Part shown: positions 8,364-16,982 of the stretch, one piece after another | How the letters are laid out: every line of letters begins with the position of its first letter | Numbering within the stretch: position 1 is the stretch's first letter | From: Paracoccaceae bacterium | GTDB taxonomy: Bacteria > Pseudomonadota > Alphaproteobacteria > Rhodobacterales > Rhodobacteraceae | Assembly (NCBI GenBank): GCA_022448245.1 | Contig: JAKVCO010000002.1 | Location: forward strand, 209,225-242,712 | Direction: 5' to 3' | DNA: 33,488 nt | Position numbers and translations under genes: made by a program | Notes under the pieces: model-generated | The model's database searches: none | Told to the model about the DNA's origin: nothing | The model's input: the letters and a program-made list of their open reading frames with translations, nothing else

Positions 8364-9695
8364 CTACGCGTAGATGCCCACGATGCGCTGAATGGCAACC
8401 TCGGGCGTCATCTCTTCGCTTCCGCCCGTTTTGCGGGAGGTTACCTCGACCACACCGTTCTTCAGACCACGTGGGCCTACGGTGATGCGCCACGGCAGAC
8501 CGATCAGGTCCATCGTTGCAAATTTGCCGCCTGCCCGCTCGTTGCGGTCATCATAGAGCGGATCGAGGCCAGCGGCCTTGAGCTGAGCGTAGAGGCTTTC
8601 GCACGCAGCGTCGGCTTCTTCATCGCCCTGCTTCAAATTCACGATACCGCAATGGAAGGGCGTCACACCCTCAGGCCAGATGATCCCCTTGTCGTCATGC
8701 GAGGCCTCGATGATCGCACCCAGAAGGCGCGACACGCCAATTCCGTGGGAGCCCATGTGCACCGGCACCAGGTTGCCCTCAGGGTCCTGCACCTTAGCAT
8801 TCATGCTGTCGGAATACTTGGTGCCAAAATAGAAGATCTGGCCCACTTCGATCCCACGCGCGGTGCGGCGGCGTTCTTCCGGGACCTCTGCGAAAATCGC
8901 ATCGTCGTGGGTTTCGTCAGTGCGCGCATAGCGGGAGGTGAACTCTTCGAGCACGGCCTCGCACTGCTCCACGTTGTCATAGTCGATCTCGCGGTCCCCA
9001 AAACGCAGATCGGTGATCTCGCTGTCGTAGAAAACCTCGCTCTCACCAGTCTCTGCGAGCACCAGGAACTCGTGGGTGTAGTCGCCGCCAATGGGGCCGC
9101 CGTCGGCGCGCATGGGGATCGCTTGAAGACCCATACGCTCATAGGTGCGAAGGTAGCTCACAAGGTGGCGGTTGTAGGCATGAAGCGCAGCTTCCTTCGT
9201 CAAATCAAAGGTGTAGCCGTCTTTCATGTAGAATTCACGGCCCCGCATGACGCCGAAACGCGGGCGCACTTCGTCGCGGAACTTCCACTGGATGTGGTAA
9301 AGCGTCAGCGGCATGTCCTTGTAGGAACGCACGTAGCTCCGGAAGACATCTGTCACAAGCTCTTCATTAGTCGGACCATAAAGCATGTCGCGCCCATGGC
9401 GGTCTTCGATACGCAGCATCTCGCGGCCATAATCATTGTAGCGACCGCTTTCCTGCCAAAGCTCGGCAGGCTGCAACGTAGGCATCAGCATCGGGATATG
9501 GCCCGCGCGCTCCTGCTCCTCGTCCACGATCTGTTTGATGCGGCTGAGTACTTTATAGCCCATTGGCAGCCAGGAATAGATGCCTGCAGATGCCTGCTTG
9601 ATCATACCGGCGCGCAGCATCAGCCGATGCGAAACGATCTGTGCCTCGGCAGGCGTTTCCTTAAGGACGGGCAAGAAATAGCGGCTCAGGCGCAT
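8364..9695 (-). CDS. proS: Prolyl-tRNA synthetase (short alphaproteobacterial type)
   Basis: Class II aminoacyl-tRNA synthetase charging tRNA-Pro. The ATG at 9695 gives [15 protein letters not shown], the standard N-terminus, and has GGAG about seven bases upstream; an in-frame ATG at 9740 adds 15 residues without family character. At 443 residues it lacks the ~180-residue editing insertion of the 572-residue E. coli enzyme, as is normal for many alphaproteobacteria. Class II motif 2 is [17 protein letters not shown] and motif 3 is [14 protein letters not shown]. The C-terminal anticodon-binding domain starts near the [19 protein letters not shown] region. It lies upstream of, and on the same strand as, the Lol operon. 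Confidence 0.95.
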   Translation of the reverse strand: MRLSRYFLPVLKETPAEAQIVSHRLMLRAGMIKQASAGIYSWLPMGYKVLSRIKQIVDEEQERAGHIPMLMPTLQPAELWQESGRYNDYGREMLRIEDRHGRDMLYGPTNEELVTDVFRSYVRSYKDMPLTLYHIQWKFRDEVRPRFGVMRGREFYMKDGYTFDLTKEAALHAYNRHLVSYLRTYERMGLQAIPMRADGGPIGGDYTHEFLVLAETGESEVFYDSEITDLRFGDREIDYDNVEQCEAVLEEFTSRYARTDETHDDAIFAEVPEERRRTARGIEVGQIFYFGTKYSDSMNAKVQDPEGNLVPVHMGSHGIGVSRLLGAIIEASHDDKGIIWPEGVTPFHCGIVNLKQGDEEADAACESLYAQLKAAGLDPLYDDRNERAGGKFATMDLIGLPWRITVGPRGLKNGVVEVTSRKTGGSEEMTPEVAIQRIVGIYA

Positions 9696-9819
9696 GAGGC
9701 TCTCCATAAAGGTTGCAGCATGCGCATAAGCCAGCCCCAAGGCCTGAGCAAGCCCGACGCGCCTGGATCAAAGATTTCAAAAACTTGTGGGAGTCTCACG
9801 GCCGTTCACGGGAGTGTGA

Positions 9820-9848
9820 TCGGGGTGAACTGCTAGGCAATTCACCCC
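9820..9848. promoter_or_regulatory. Dyad upstream of the fasciclin gene
   Basis: The halves CGGGGTGAA (9820-9828) and TTCACCCCG (9840-9848) are perfect complements, and the inner bases TGC/GCA extend the pairing around a three-base TAG loop with one C-A mismatch. It lies 55 bp before the fasciclin start and about 125 bp before the proS start. There is no flanking T-run, so an operator or 5'-leader structure is more likely than a terminator. Confidence 0.45.
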
Positions 9849-9903
9849 GTAACCCTGTCACATGCGCAACAGAGCATGGTTTGCAAAACAGGAAGTAAGA
9901 ACG

Positions 9904-10419
9904 ATGAAAAACAATCTCAAGACCGCTGTAGCCGCCGCCGCAATCACACTTTCGAGTGCCGCCGCATCTGCCAACACGATCGTCGACATCGCCGCAGGTG
10001 ATGAGCGTTTCTCCACCCTCGTCGCCGCAGTCAGCGCTGCCGGCCTCGTTAAGACGCTTTCCGGCCCCGGCCCCTTCACCGTTTACGCACCGGTCAACGA
10101 CGCATTCGCCGCTTTGCCTGAGGGCACCGTCGACACTCTGCTTCAGCCAGAGAACCTGGGCCAGCTGCAGGCCGTCCTGACGTACCACGTCGACGACCGT
10201 AAGCTGATGGCCGACCAGTTCGCGCCCGGCGCCAACTACTACAAGCCTGTCAACACATCTGAGCGCCTTTGCATCGATGCCTCCTCCGCTGGCGTGACCA
10301 TCGCGGACGGCACTGGCGAAGAAGCCACCGTCATCATCGCAAACATCGAAGCCGACAATGGCGTGATCCACGTCATCGACAAGGTTCTGCTGCCGGGCAC
10401 CCGCCCTGCCTGCCACTAA
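9904..10419 (+). CDS. Secreted fasciclin (FAS1) domain protein
   Basis: A 171-residue exported protein consisting of one FAS1 domain, a fold associated with cell adhesion and surface interactions. The ATG at 9904 is preceded by AGGAAG and gives a signal peptide, MKNNLKTAVAAAAITLSSAAASA, cut near residue 23. FAS1 motif H1 is FTVYAPVNDAFAALP (58-72), the central YH pair is at 94-95, and H2 is NGVIHVIDKVLLP (152-164). Two cysteines (123 and 170) could form a disulfide. The gene has its own upstream gap with a dyad and a good terminator after it, so it is likely monocistronic. Confidence 0.9.
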   Translation: MKNNLKTAVAAAAITLSSAAASANTIVDIAAGDERFSTLVAAVSAAGLVKTLSGPGPFTVYAPVNDAFAALPEGTVDTLLQPENLGQLQAVLTYHVDDRKLMADQFAPGANYYKPVNTSERLCIDASSAGVTIADGTGEEATVIIANIEADNGVIHVIDKVLLPGTRPACH

Positions 10420-10429
10420 TTGAAAAATG

Positions 10430-10456
10430 ACGGGCCAAGCCAACGGTTTGGCCCGT
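10430..10456 (+). terminator. Intrinsic terminator of the fasciclin gene
   Basis: ACGGGCCAA (10430-10438) pairs perfectly with TTGGCCCGT (10448-10456) around a nine-base loop, ten bases after the fasciclin stop and followed by a short T-rich stretch (TTTGT). Placement and structure fit a rho-independent terminator. Confidence 0.75.
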
Positions 10457-10477
10457 TTGTCGCTCACGTTGTGCGAT

Positions 10478-10503
10478 TTGTACAAGCGCGGCGACGCTAT
10501 AAT
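10478..10503 (+). promoter_or_regulatory. Candidate promoter for the AI-2E/hdaA/ppk1 operon
   Basis: A perfect TATAAT hexamer lies at 10498-10503, 123 bp before the AI-2E-type permease start. The best -35-like hexamer, TTGTAC at 10478-10483, leaves only 14 bp of spacer, shorter than the usual 16-18; GATTTG at 10475-10480 would give 17 bp. The -10 element is persuasive, the -35 is not. Confidence 0.4.
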
Positions 10504-10625
10504 CGGGCTAAAACCCACTCAAAATGCTCTAATTCGTGGGTCCGCCTGTTTCAGGCGCGACGGGATTTCCTCTTGCATCGTTTCGGCGAAAGCACGACCA
10601 AGAGGCAAACCGCTCGGAGCCCGCT

Positions 10626-11720
10626 ATGGCACTCCCTAACCGTACCCAGACCCTCTACTGGTCAGTCGCCGCACTGATCTTTGCCCTTGCGCTTTGGTAC
10701 CTCGGCTCGGTCATCACGCCGTTCCTGATTGGTATGGCCATCGCCTACTTCCTCGACCCTGTCGCTGACAAGTTGGAGGTGATGGGCTGCTCGCGCGTTT
10801 TAGCCACGGTCATAATAACAGTGGTCGCGGTGATGGTCTTCGTGATGCTCGTCGTCCTCGTGGTGCCGACATTGGTACACCAGGCGATCTCTCTCTTTAA
10901 CGCGGCGCCGACGATCTTTACGACGCTGCGCGACTTCCTGACCGAGCGTTACCCGTCCTTGATGGATGAAACCTCCATCGCGCGGCAATCGCTCGTCTCG
11001 CTGGGCGAAACGATCCAGGACCGCGGCGGTGAGCTTGTGAACACGCTGCTGACATCTGCGGCGGGCGTGGTGAACATCGTCCTCCTCTTCGTGATCGTAC
11101 CGGTGGTGGCCTTTTATCTGCTGCTCGACTGGGACAACCTTGTTGCCGAAGTCGACAAGCTGATCCCGCGCGACCACTTGGAAACGATCCGAACTATCGC
11201 GCGTGACATCGACGCTGTCATCGCGGGCTTCGTGCGCGGGATGGGAACCGTCTGCTTGATCTTGGGCACCTACTACGCTGCGGCACTCATGATTGTGGGC
11301 CTTCAGTTCGGTTTGGTGGTCGGATTCATCGCGGGCCTCGTTACCTTTATCCCATATCTGGGGGCCGTGATCGGGGGTGTTTTGGCCATCGGTCTTGCAC
11401 TTTTCCAATATTGGGGCGCTCTCGACGGCGGCGCCACGGATTGGATCCGCATCGGGATCGTGGCCGCGATCTTCGGGCTTGGTCAGGTCATCGAAGGCAA
11501 CATTTTGACCCCGAAACTGGTGGGCAATTCGGTGGGTCTGCACCCTGTGTGGCTCCTCTTCTCCCTGTCGGTTTTCGGGGCTCTATTCGGCTTTGTGGGC
11601 CTCCTGATCGGCGTGCCTGTGGCCGCTGCTATCGGTGTCGTCGCCCGCTTCCTGGTGGGGGAATACAAGGCCGGGCTACTCTATCGTGGACGGGGCACGT
11701 CAGACGGCGATGACGCCTGA
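10626..11720 (+). CDS. AI-2E family transporter (PerM/UPF0118-type permease)
   Basis: A 364-residue polytopic membrane protein of the AI-2E transporter family. It has an N-terminal pair of membrane segments (WSVAALIFALALWYLGSVITPF), a central soluble region (about 90-150), and a C-terminal block of hydrophobic helices including FGLVVGFIAGLVTFIPYLGAVIGG and the conserved VIEGNILTPKLVGNSVGLHP segment. The family includes proposed AI-2 exporters and cation/H+ antiporters, so the substrate is unknown. The ATG at 10626 is preceded by GGAG; the frame is open further upstream, but that part is not family-like. Its stop overlaps the hdaA start by 11 bp, indicating a shared operon. Confidence 0.88.
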   Translation: MALPNRTQTLYWSVAALIFALALWYLGSVITPFLIGMAIAYFLDPVADKLEVMGCSRVLATVIITVVAVMVFVMLVVLVVPTLVHQAISLFNAAPTIFTTLRDFLTERYPSLMDETSIARQSLVSLGETIQDRGGELVNTLLTSAAGVVNIVLLFVIVPVVAFYLLLDWDNLVAEVDKLIPRDHLETIRTIARDIDAVIAGFVRGMGTVCLILGTYYAAALMIVGLQFGLVVGFIAGLVTFIPYLGAVIGGVLAIGLALFQYWGALDGGATDWIRIGIVAAIFGLGQVIEGNILTPKLVGNSVGLHPVWLLFSLSVFGALFGFVGLLIGVPVAAAIGVVARFLVGEYKAGLLYRGRGTSDGDDA

Positions 11721-12372
11721 GCAACTCAGCTTTCCGCAGCCTCATGAGGTCTCTTACGCCTCCCGTGACTACCACGAGGGTGAGGCGAATGCCCTCGCGC
11801 GGGCCATGCTCTCGCGTCCGGATGGCTGGCCCCAAGGCAAACTGATCCTTGTCGGGGAAGAGGCCGCCGGGAAAACGCATCTGGCCCATATTTGGGCAGA
11901 GGTTCATGGAGCAGCTATGATGACCGCGACGGCTCTGGAGCGCCGCGCGCCGGGACCCGTCGTCGTCGACAATGCTGATCATGTTGCCGGTGATGCGGAA
12001 AAAGAAGAAGCCCTCTTTCATCTGCACAACAACCTGGCCTCGGAAGGCTATCCCCTTCTGATGACAGCGAAAATGCCCCCCGTCAGTTGGGCCATTGCGC
12101 TGCCGGATCTGCGTAGTCGGATGGAAGCAACAACGATCACACGGATCGATCCGCCAGATGATGAGACGCTCACGGCCATGGTCGGCAAGCTCATGCACGA
12201 TCGTCAATTGAACCCTGCGCCGGGTCTTGCGTCTTATCTGACACGGCGGATGGGACGCTCTTACGCGGATGCAGGGCGAATTGTGGCGGCCCTCGACACG
12301 CTCGCGCTGCGCGAACAACGGGCCATCACGACCACCCTCGCCGCCCGGGTACTGGACGCAGAGGCCGATTAG
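11710..12372 (+). CDS. hdaA: DnaA regulatory inactivator HdaA
   Basis: A 220-residue DnaA/Hda-like AAA+ protein. In Alphaproteobacteria HdaA works with the DNA polymerase sliding clamp to promote hydrolysis of DnaA-bound ATP and so prevent over-initiation. The N-terminus carries a clamp-binding pentapeptide QLSFP at residues 5-9, matching the Hda QLSLP motif. The P-loop region is VGEEAAGKTHLA and the Walker B-like strand is VVVDNADHV. The C-terminal DNA-binding domain of true DnaA is absent, as expected. The ATG at 11710 overlaps the permease stop by 11 bp and places QLSFP at the extreme N-terminus. ppk1 follows after 38 bp. Confidence 0.87.
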   Translation: MTPEQLSFPQPHEVSYASRDYHEGEANALARAMLSRPDGWPQGKLILVGEEAAGKTHLAHIWAEVHGAAMMTATALERRAPGPVVVDNADHVAGDAEKEEALFHLHNNLASEGYPLLMTAKMPPVSWAIALPDLRSRMEATTITRIDPPDDETLTAMVGKLMHDRQLNPAPGLASYLTRRMGRSYADAGRIVAALDTLALREQRAITTTLAARVLDAEAD

Positions 12373-12410
12373 AGCGATATTCGGGAATTCCTCCCGTTTT
12401 GATTGGTCCA

Positions 12411-14597
12411 ATGAAAGACTTGTCCGCCAATACCGCCGATTTCTTGCATTCTGGTGCACGCGATATCTGCGAGCCAGATTTCGATCTCACGAGCCCGCAG
12501 CGCTTTTACAACCGCGAGCTCAGCTGGCTCGGCTTCAATTGGCGTGTGCTGGAGGAAGCGGAGAACCCGCGCGTCCCCCTGCTGGAGCGGCTGCGGTTCC
12601 TGTCGATCTCGGCCACGAACCTAGACGAGTTCTACACCGTGCGCGTCGCAGGCCTGCGCGAGCTGGCGCAGGCTGGAAACACCACGCCCGCCGCCGACGG
12701 GATGTCGCCTGCCGAACAGCTCGTTCATATCAACACAGATGCCCGCGCCCTGATGGAGCGGCAGCAGACGGTCTTTGCTGATCTGCGCCAGCTGATGGAA
12801 GCCGAAGGCATTGATATCCTTAGCGTAAGTGAGCTCACTGACGAAGACCGCGCGCATCTGAAGGATGTCTTTGTCACCCAAGTCTTCGCCGTTCTTTCGC
12901 CCCTCGCGATTGATCCTGCGCACCCCTTCCCGTTCTTGCCGAACACGGGGTTTGCCCTGGCGCTGGAGCTTGAGCGCACCTCCGACAAGACACCGCTGCG
13001 CGCCCTTTTGCCGATCCCGTCGCAGCTTCGACGGTTCTGGGAACTGCCCAGCGATGGCACTGTGCGCGTCTTACCCACCGAGGAGCTTTTGCTGCTCCAC
13101 ATCAATTCGCTCTTTCCCGGCTACAAGCTGAAAGGCTCCTTCGCGTTCCGTATCTTGCGCGACAGCGATCTCGAACTTGAGGAAGAGGCCGAAGACCTCG
13201 TGCGCGAGTTTGAGACGGCGCTCAAGCGCAGGCGGCGTGGACAAGTGGTGCGGATGAAAGCCTCCGCTGGTGCCCCCAAAGGCCTCAAAGCTCGCATCAT
13301 GGAAGAACTCGCCGTCACAGACGAAGAAGTCATTGAAATAGATGGCCTAATCGGGATGGCAGACCTGGCCGAGCTGGTCAGCGACAAGCGCCCCGACCTT
13401 CTTTGGCCCTCCTTCACGCCCCGCGTACCGGAACGCGTACAGGACCATGACGGCGATCTTTTCGCAGCCATCCGACAAAAGGATATGCTGCTGCATCATC
13501 CCTACGAGACCTTCGATCTGGTGATCCGTTTCCTGCAGCAGGCGGCGCGCGATCCCAACGTCGTGGCCATCAAACAGACGCTCTACCGAACCTCGAAGGA
13601 CAGCCCGATCGTTGCCGCGCTCTGCGAGGCTGCTGAAGACGGCAAATCCGTTACCGCACTGGTCGAGCTGAAAGCGCGCTTCGATGAGGCCGCCAACATT
13701 CGCCAATCGCGGCGTTTGGAGCGCGCCGGCGCACATGTCGTATACGGCTTTATCAATCTGAAAACGCACGCAAAAATCTCAACTGTGGTCCGCCGGGAAG
13801 GCACCGAGCTTGTCACCTACACCCACTACGGAACGGGCAACTATCACCCTGGCACCGCGCGCGTTTACACGGATCTGAGCCTCTTCACCTGCAGTGCTTC
13901 TCTCGGTCGCGACGCCACGAAGGTCTTCAATTTCCTATCGGGCTACGCTGAGCCGGATTCACTCGAGAACCTCGCAATTTCGCCCATGGCGTTGAAATCC
14001 CGACTCAAGGAACTGATCGCCGCCGAGATCGAGCATGCCAAGAACGGCAAACCCGCGCAGATTTGGGCCAAGATGAACTCTCTGATCGACGCAGAGATCA
14101 TTGATGCGCTCTATGAGGCCTCCCAAGGCGGCGTGAAGATTGATCTGGTGATCCGCGGCATTTGTGGCCTGAGGCCCGGCGTGGCGGGGCTGAGCGAGAA
14201 CATCCGCGTGAAATCAGTGATTGGTCGCTTCCTCGAACACTCGCGCATCGTTTGCTTCGGCAATGGCCATGGGCTGCCCTCAAACAAGGCGCGCGTCTTC
14301 ATCAGCTCTGCTGATTGGATGGGCCGCAACTTGAACCGTCGCGTCGAGACCTTGGTGGAAACCAAAAACAAGACGGTGAAAGCGCAGATCGTGAGCCAGA
14401 TCATGGCGGCAAACCTCGCCGATGTGGCCCAAAGCTGGGTGATGAATGCCGACGGCTCGTTCACGCGCGCAGAAGTTGGAGAGGATTTCACTTTCAACTG
14501 CCACCGCTTTTTCATGGAAAATCCGTCGCTTAGCGGGCGCGGCACGGCGGGAGCTTCAGACGTGCCTAAGCTCACCCACACTGAAGATCAGCCATGA
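12411..14597 (+). CDS. ppk1: Polyphosphate kinase 1
   Basis: Reversibly makes inorganic polyphosphate from the gamma-phosphate of ATP at the membrane. The 728-residue protein has all four PPK1 regions: the N domain starting YNRELSWLGFNWRVLEEA, the head domain, and two PLD-like C domains. The phosphorylated histidine is H453 in NLKTHAKIS and the second catalytic histidine is H610 in FLEHSRIVCFGNG; their 157-residue spacing equals that of H435 and H592 in E. coli. THYGTGNYHPGTARVYTDLS follows the first site. The ATG at 12411 was preferred to an in-frame TTG at 12399; the Shine-Dalgarno is weak. The gene ends in an ATGA overlap with the VOC gene, and ppx follows. Confidence 0.95.
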   Translation: MKDLSANTADFLHSGARDICEPDFDLTSPQRFYNRELSWLGFNWRVLEEAENPRVPLLERLRFLSISATNLDEFYTVRVAGLRELAQAGNTTPAADGMSPAEQLVHINTDARALMERQQTVFADLRQLMEAEGIDILSVSELTDEDRAHLKDVFVTQVFAVLSPLAIDPAHPFPFLPNTGFALALELERTSDKTPLRALLPIPSQLRRFWELPSDGTVRVLPTEELLLLHINSLFPGYKLKGSFAFRILRDSDLELEEEAEDLVREFETALKRRRRGQVVRMKASAGAPKGLKARIMEELAVTDEEVIEIDGLIGMADLAELVSDKRPDLLWPSFTPRVPERVQDHDGDLFAAIRQKDMLLHHPYETFDLVIRFLQQAARDPNVVAIKQTLYRTSKDSPIVAALCEAAEDGKSVTALVELKARFDEAANIRQSRRLERAGAHVVYGFINLKTHAKISTVVRREGTELVTYTHYGTGNYHPGTARVYTDLSLFTCSASLGRDATKVFNFLSGYAEPDSLENLAISPMALKSRLKELIAAEIEHAKNGKPAQIWAKMNSLIDAEIIDALYEASQGGVKIDLVIRGICGLRPGVAGLSENIRVKSVIGRFLEHSRIVCFGNGHGLPSNKARVFISSADWMGRNLNRRVETLVETKNKTVKAQIVSQIMAANLADVAQSWVMNADGSFTRAEVGEDFTFNCHRFFMENPSLSGRGTAGASDVPKLTHTEDQP

Positions 14598-14998
14598 TCG
14601 GGAACATCAATATCGGCGCAGACGACGTAGCAACCGCGCGCATCTTCTATGACGCGATCCTAGCACCGCTAGGCTACACGGTGGAGGCGTTCGATGATGG
14701 TCTCGAATACACCCTCCCCCACGAACCTAAGGCCGTCGACATCTATATCTGCCGCCCGTTCAACGAGGCCCCTGCTACTGCCGGCAACGGGATGATGGTC
14801 GCGTTTCAGGCAGCAAGGCAGGCCCAGGTGCATGAATTGCACGCTGCGGGCCTCGCCGCAGGTGGCACTGACGAAGGGCAACCGGGCTTCCGCCCCACCT
14901 ACAGCCCTGAATTCTATGTCGGATACCTGCGCGACCCGCAGGGCAACAAGATCGCCGTTTTCTCAGCAAATCCAGATGAGCCCGGACGCGACGATTGA
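14594..14998 (+). CDS. VOC family (glyoxalase/bleomycin-resistance-like) protein
   Basis: A 134-residue protein with the paired beta-alpha-beta-beta-beta layout of the vicinal oxygen chelate fold: DDVATARIFYDAILAPLGY in the first module and SPEFYVGYLRDPQGNKIAVF in the second. The first metal-ligand histidine of glyoxalase I or methylmalonyl-CoA epimerase is not visible in the N-terminal strand (MIGNINIGADD), so those activities are unlikely. Function is unknown. The ATG overlaps the ppk1 stop (ATGA), so it is translationally coupled between ppk1 and ppx. Confidence 0.8.
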   Translation: MIGNINIGADDVATARIFYDAILAPLGYTVEAFDDGLEYTLPHEPKAVDIYICRPFNEAPATAGNGMMVAFQAARQAQVHELHAAGLAAGGTDEGQPGFRPTYSPEFYVGYLRDPQGNKIAVFSANPDEPGRDD

Positions 14999-15048
14999 CG
15001 CGACTCAGTGAGCTTGGCATCAAATGAGCGTCCTGACGGGGGAGATCG

Positions 15049-16593
15049 ATGGACGGCCAAACGCCTGAGCAAATGGACGACTATGAGCCGTTCGGACGTC
15101 CCCTGTTTGATGACCCATCAGTCCGGGCGCTAAGCCGGGTTGGTGTCATCGATGTGGGCTCAAACTCTGTAAGATTGGTGATCTTTGACGGCGCGGCGCG
15201 GTCGCCCGCGTATTTCTACAACGAAAAGATCATGTGCGCCTTGGGTGCAGGCCTTGGCGAGACGGGCCATCTGAACCCCGAGGGCCGCGAGCGCGCCTTG
15301 GCGTCGATGAAACGCTTTGCGCGCGTGGCACGGGCTGCCGAGGTCAAAGACCTCTCGATTGCCGCGACTGCCGCAGTACGTGACGCCAGCGACGGCCCCG
15401 ATTTCCGTGCCGAGGTGGAGCGGGAGACAGGGCTGAAGATCTGGGTCGTGGACGGCCGTGAAGAAGCACGGCTTTCCGCGCAGGGTGTGCTGCTTGGATG
15501 GCCGGGTTCCTACGGGCTGGTTTGTGATATCGGCGGCTCGTCGATGGAGCTGGCCGAAATCGAAGGCGGCCGCGTGGGCCGACGCGAAACCTCACCCCTT
15601 GGACCGCTGAAACTCAAGGACGTCAAAGGTGGCAAGAAGGGCCGCAAGGCTTGGATCGATGAGAACCTCAAGCGCATGGAAAGCGCGCTCGGGAAGCAGC
15701 GAAATCGGCTTTTCCTTGTGGGCGGATCGTGGCGGGCTTTTGCGCGTATCGACATGGAGAGGCGCGACTATCCTCTTCATGTGCTTCACGAATATCGGAT
15801 GACGTCCAAGGATGTGCGCGCCACGGCGGCCTTCCTAAAGTACGCTGACCTCGAAGACCTACGGGCGCGTTGCGGGATCTCGGCTGCGCGTATGGCGCTC
15901 GTGCCGCTAGCCTCCGAGGTGCTCGTGCGGCTCGTGTCGCGCTTCAAGCCCTACGACATCGCGATTTCGAGCTACGGCATCCGCGAGGGCCTGCTTTACG
16001 AGCAAATGCCCGAGCGCCTGCGCGATCGGGATCCGCTCATCGAGGCCTGCCGCTTTGCCGAGCAAAAGGATGCCCGTCTGCCGGGCTTCGGCAAACGCCT
16101 ACACCGCTTCCTTGCACCGATATTCCCCCGCGCGAGGTTGGAACAAACGCGCCTCATTCGTGCGGCATGCCTTCTTCACGACGTCAGCTGGCGCGCGCAT
16201 CCGGACTACCGGGCAGAGGTTTGCTTCGACAACGCCACCCGCGCCAATCTGGGTGGGCTAACCCACGCGGAACGCGTCTTTTTGGGCCTCGCCCTCCTTC
16301 ACCGATATAAAAACAGCCGCGACGGGACACGGATCAACGATCTCGTCCCCATGCTGAGTGAGAAAGAGATCAAACGAGCCGAAGTGCTCGGCCGCGCCAT
16401 GCGTTTTGGCGCGATGCTTTGGGCAGAAAAGGACATGGCCGGTGCGGAGCTGACGTGGCAGCCCAAAAAGAAGGTCCTCGGCCTGAAGCTGACCAAAGAG
16501 GCGGCGACTCTTTTCGGAGAGGTCGTTGAAGCGCGCTTTCAATCGCTCGCTCAGGCCCTCGACGCCACGACCCAAGTGAAAATCAAGAAATAA
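15049..16593 (+). CDS. ppx: Exopolyphosphatase (Ppx/GppA family)
   Basis: Releases phosphate from polyphosphate chain ends, and some relatives also hydrolyse pppGpp. The 514-residue protein has the actin-like ATPase-fold motifs GVIDVGSNSVRLVIFD (32-47) and VCDIGGSSMEL in the second phosphate loop, with an intervening ATAAVRDASDG motif. The C-terminal half has the helical extension of the longer Ppx class, including the HD-like helical region LHDVSWRAHPDYRA. GGGGGAG precedes the ATG closely. It is the last gene of the AI-2E-hdaA-ppk1-VOC set, so synthesis and degradation of polyphosphate are encoded together. It ends five bases from a convergent gene. Confidence 0.9.
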   Translation: MDGQTPEQMDDYEPFGRPLFDDPSVRALSRVGVIDVGSNSVRLVIFDGAARSPAYFYNEKIMCALGAGLGETGHLNPEGRERALASMKRFARVARAAEVKDLSIAATAAVRDASDGPDFRAEVERETGLKIWVVDGREEARLSAQGVLLGWPGSYGLVCDIGGSSMELAEIEGGRVGRRETSPLGPLKLKDVKGGKKGRKAWIDENLKRMESALGKQRNRLFLVGGSWRAFARIDMERRDYPLHVLHEYRMTSKDVRATAAFLKYADLEDLRARCGISAARMALVPLASEVLVRLVSRFKPYDIAISSYGIREGLLYEQMPERLRDRDPLIEACRFAEQKDARLPGFGKRLHRFLAPIFPRARLEQTRLIRAACLLHDVSWRAHPDYRAEVCFDNATRANLGGLTHAERVFLGLALLHRYKNSRDGTRINDLVPMLSEKEIKRAEVLGRAMRFGAMLWAEKDMAGAELTWQPKKKVLGLKLTKEAATLFGEVVEARFQSLAQALDATTQVKIKK

Positions 16594-16598
16594 GGTCG

Positions 16599-16961
16599 CT
16601 AGAGCTCCACCGCCCCGTCTTCGCCGATCTCAGGTGCGGCGTACTCGGGAGCATCGGGCTTGCGACGAATGATGATGTCCCCATTGGGCAGCATCTCAGG
16701 GCTCTCATAATTCGACAGATCATCCACCCGTTCGAGAAGCTCAGAAAGCGCAGGCCCCATCTGAGCCAGGAGATCGCCCATGGCTGGTCCGAAGTCCTGC
16801 GCAAAGCCCTCAAACCCTTCGAGGGCTGGTTCCATCTCCTGAAGGAGCCCTTCCAGAAACATTCCCATCCCACGTTCCATAAGCGATGAGCCCTCGGCCT
16901 CCTCTTCAGCGGCAAGGGTGGTGGGGAAAACAATCACGGCGGCAAAGATCAGCTGTCTCAT
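16599..16961 (-). CDS. Small exported protein of unknown function
   Basis: A 120-residue protein I cannot assign. MRQLIFAAVIVFPTTLAAEE is a signal peptide with a likely cut after LAA. The mature part is very acidic, with an amphipathic Met/Leu/Glu-rich helical region (about 25-80: repeated LLQEMEPALEGF, LLAQMGPALSELL) and a C-terminal tail LPNGDIIIRRKPD that may form a hairpin. I have a loose memory of similar small proteins in Rhodobacterales. It follows the endonuclease-family gene by 21 bp on the same strand and has a weak ribosome-binding site, so it is probably the last gene of that operon. Confidence 0.65.
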   Translation of the reverse strand: MRQLIFAAVIVFPTTLAAEEEAEGSSLMERGMGMFLEGLLQEMEPALEGFEGFAQDFGPAMGDLLAQMGPALSELLERVDDLSNYESPEMLPNGDIIIRRKPDAPEYAAPEIGEDGAVEL

Positions 16962-16982
16962 GTCGCCGATATAGGCGATTTC

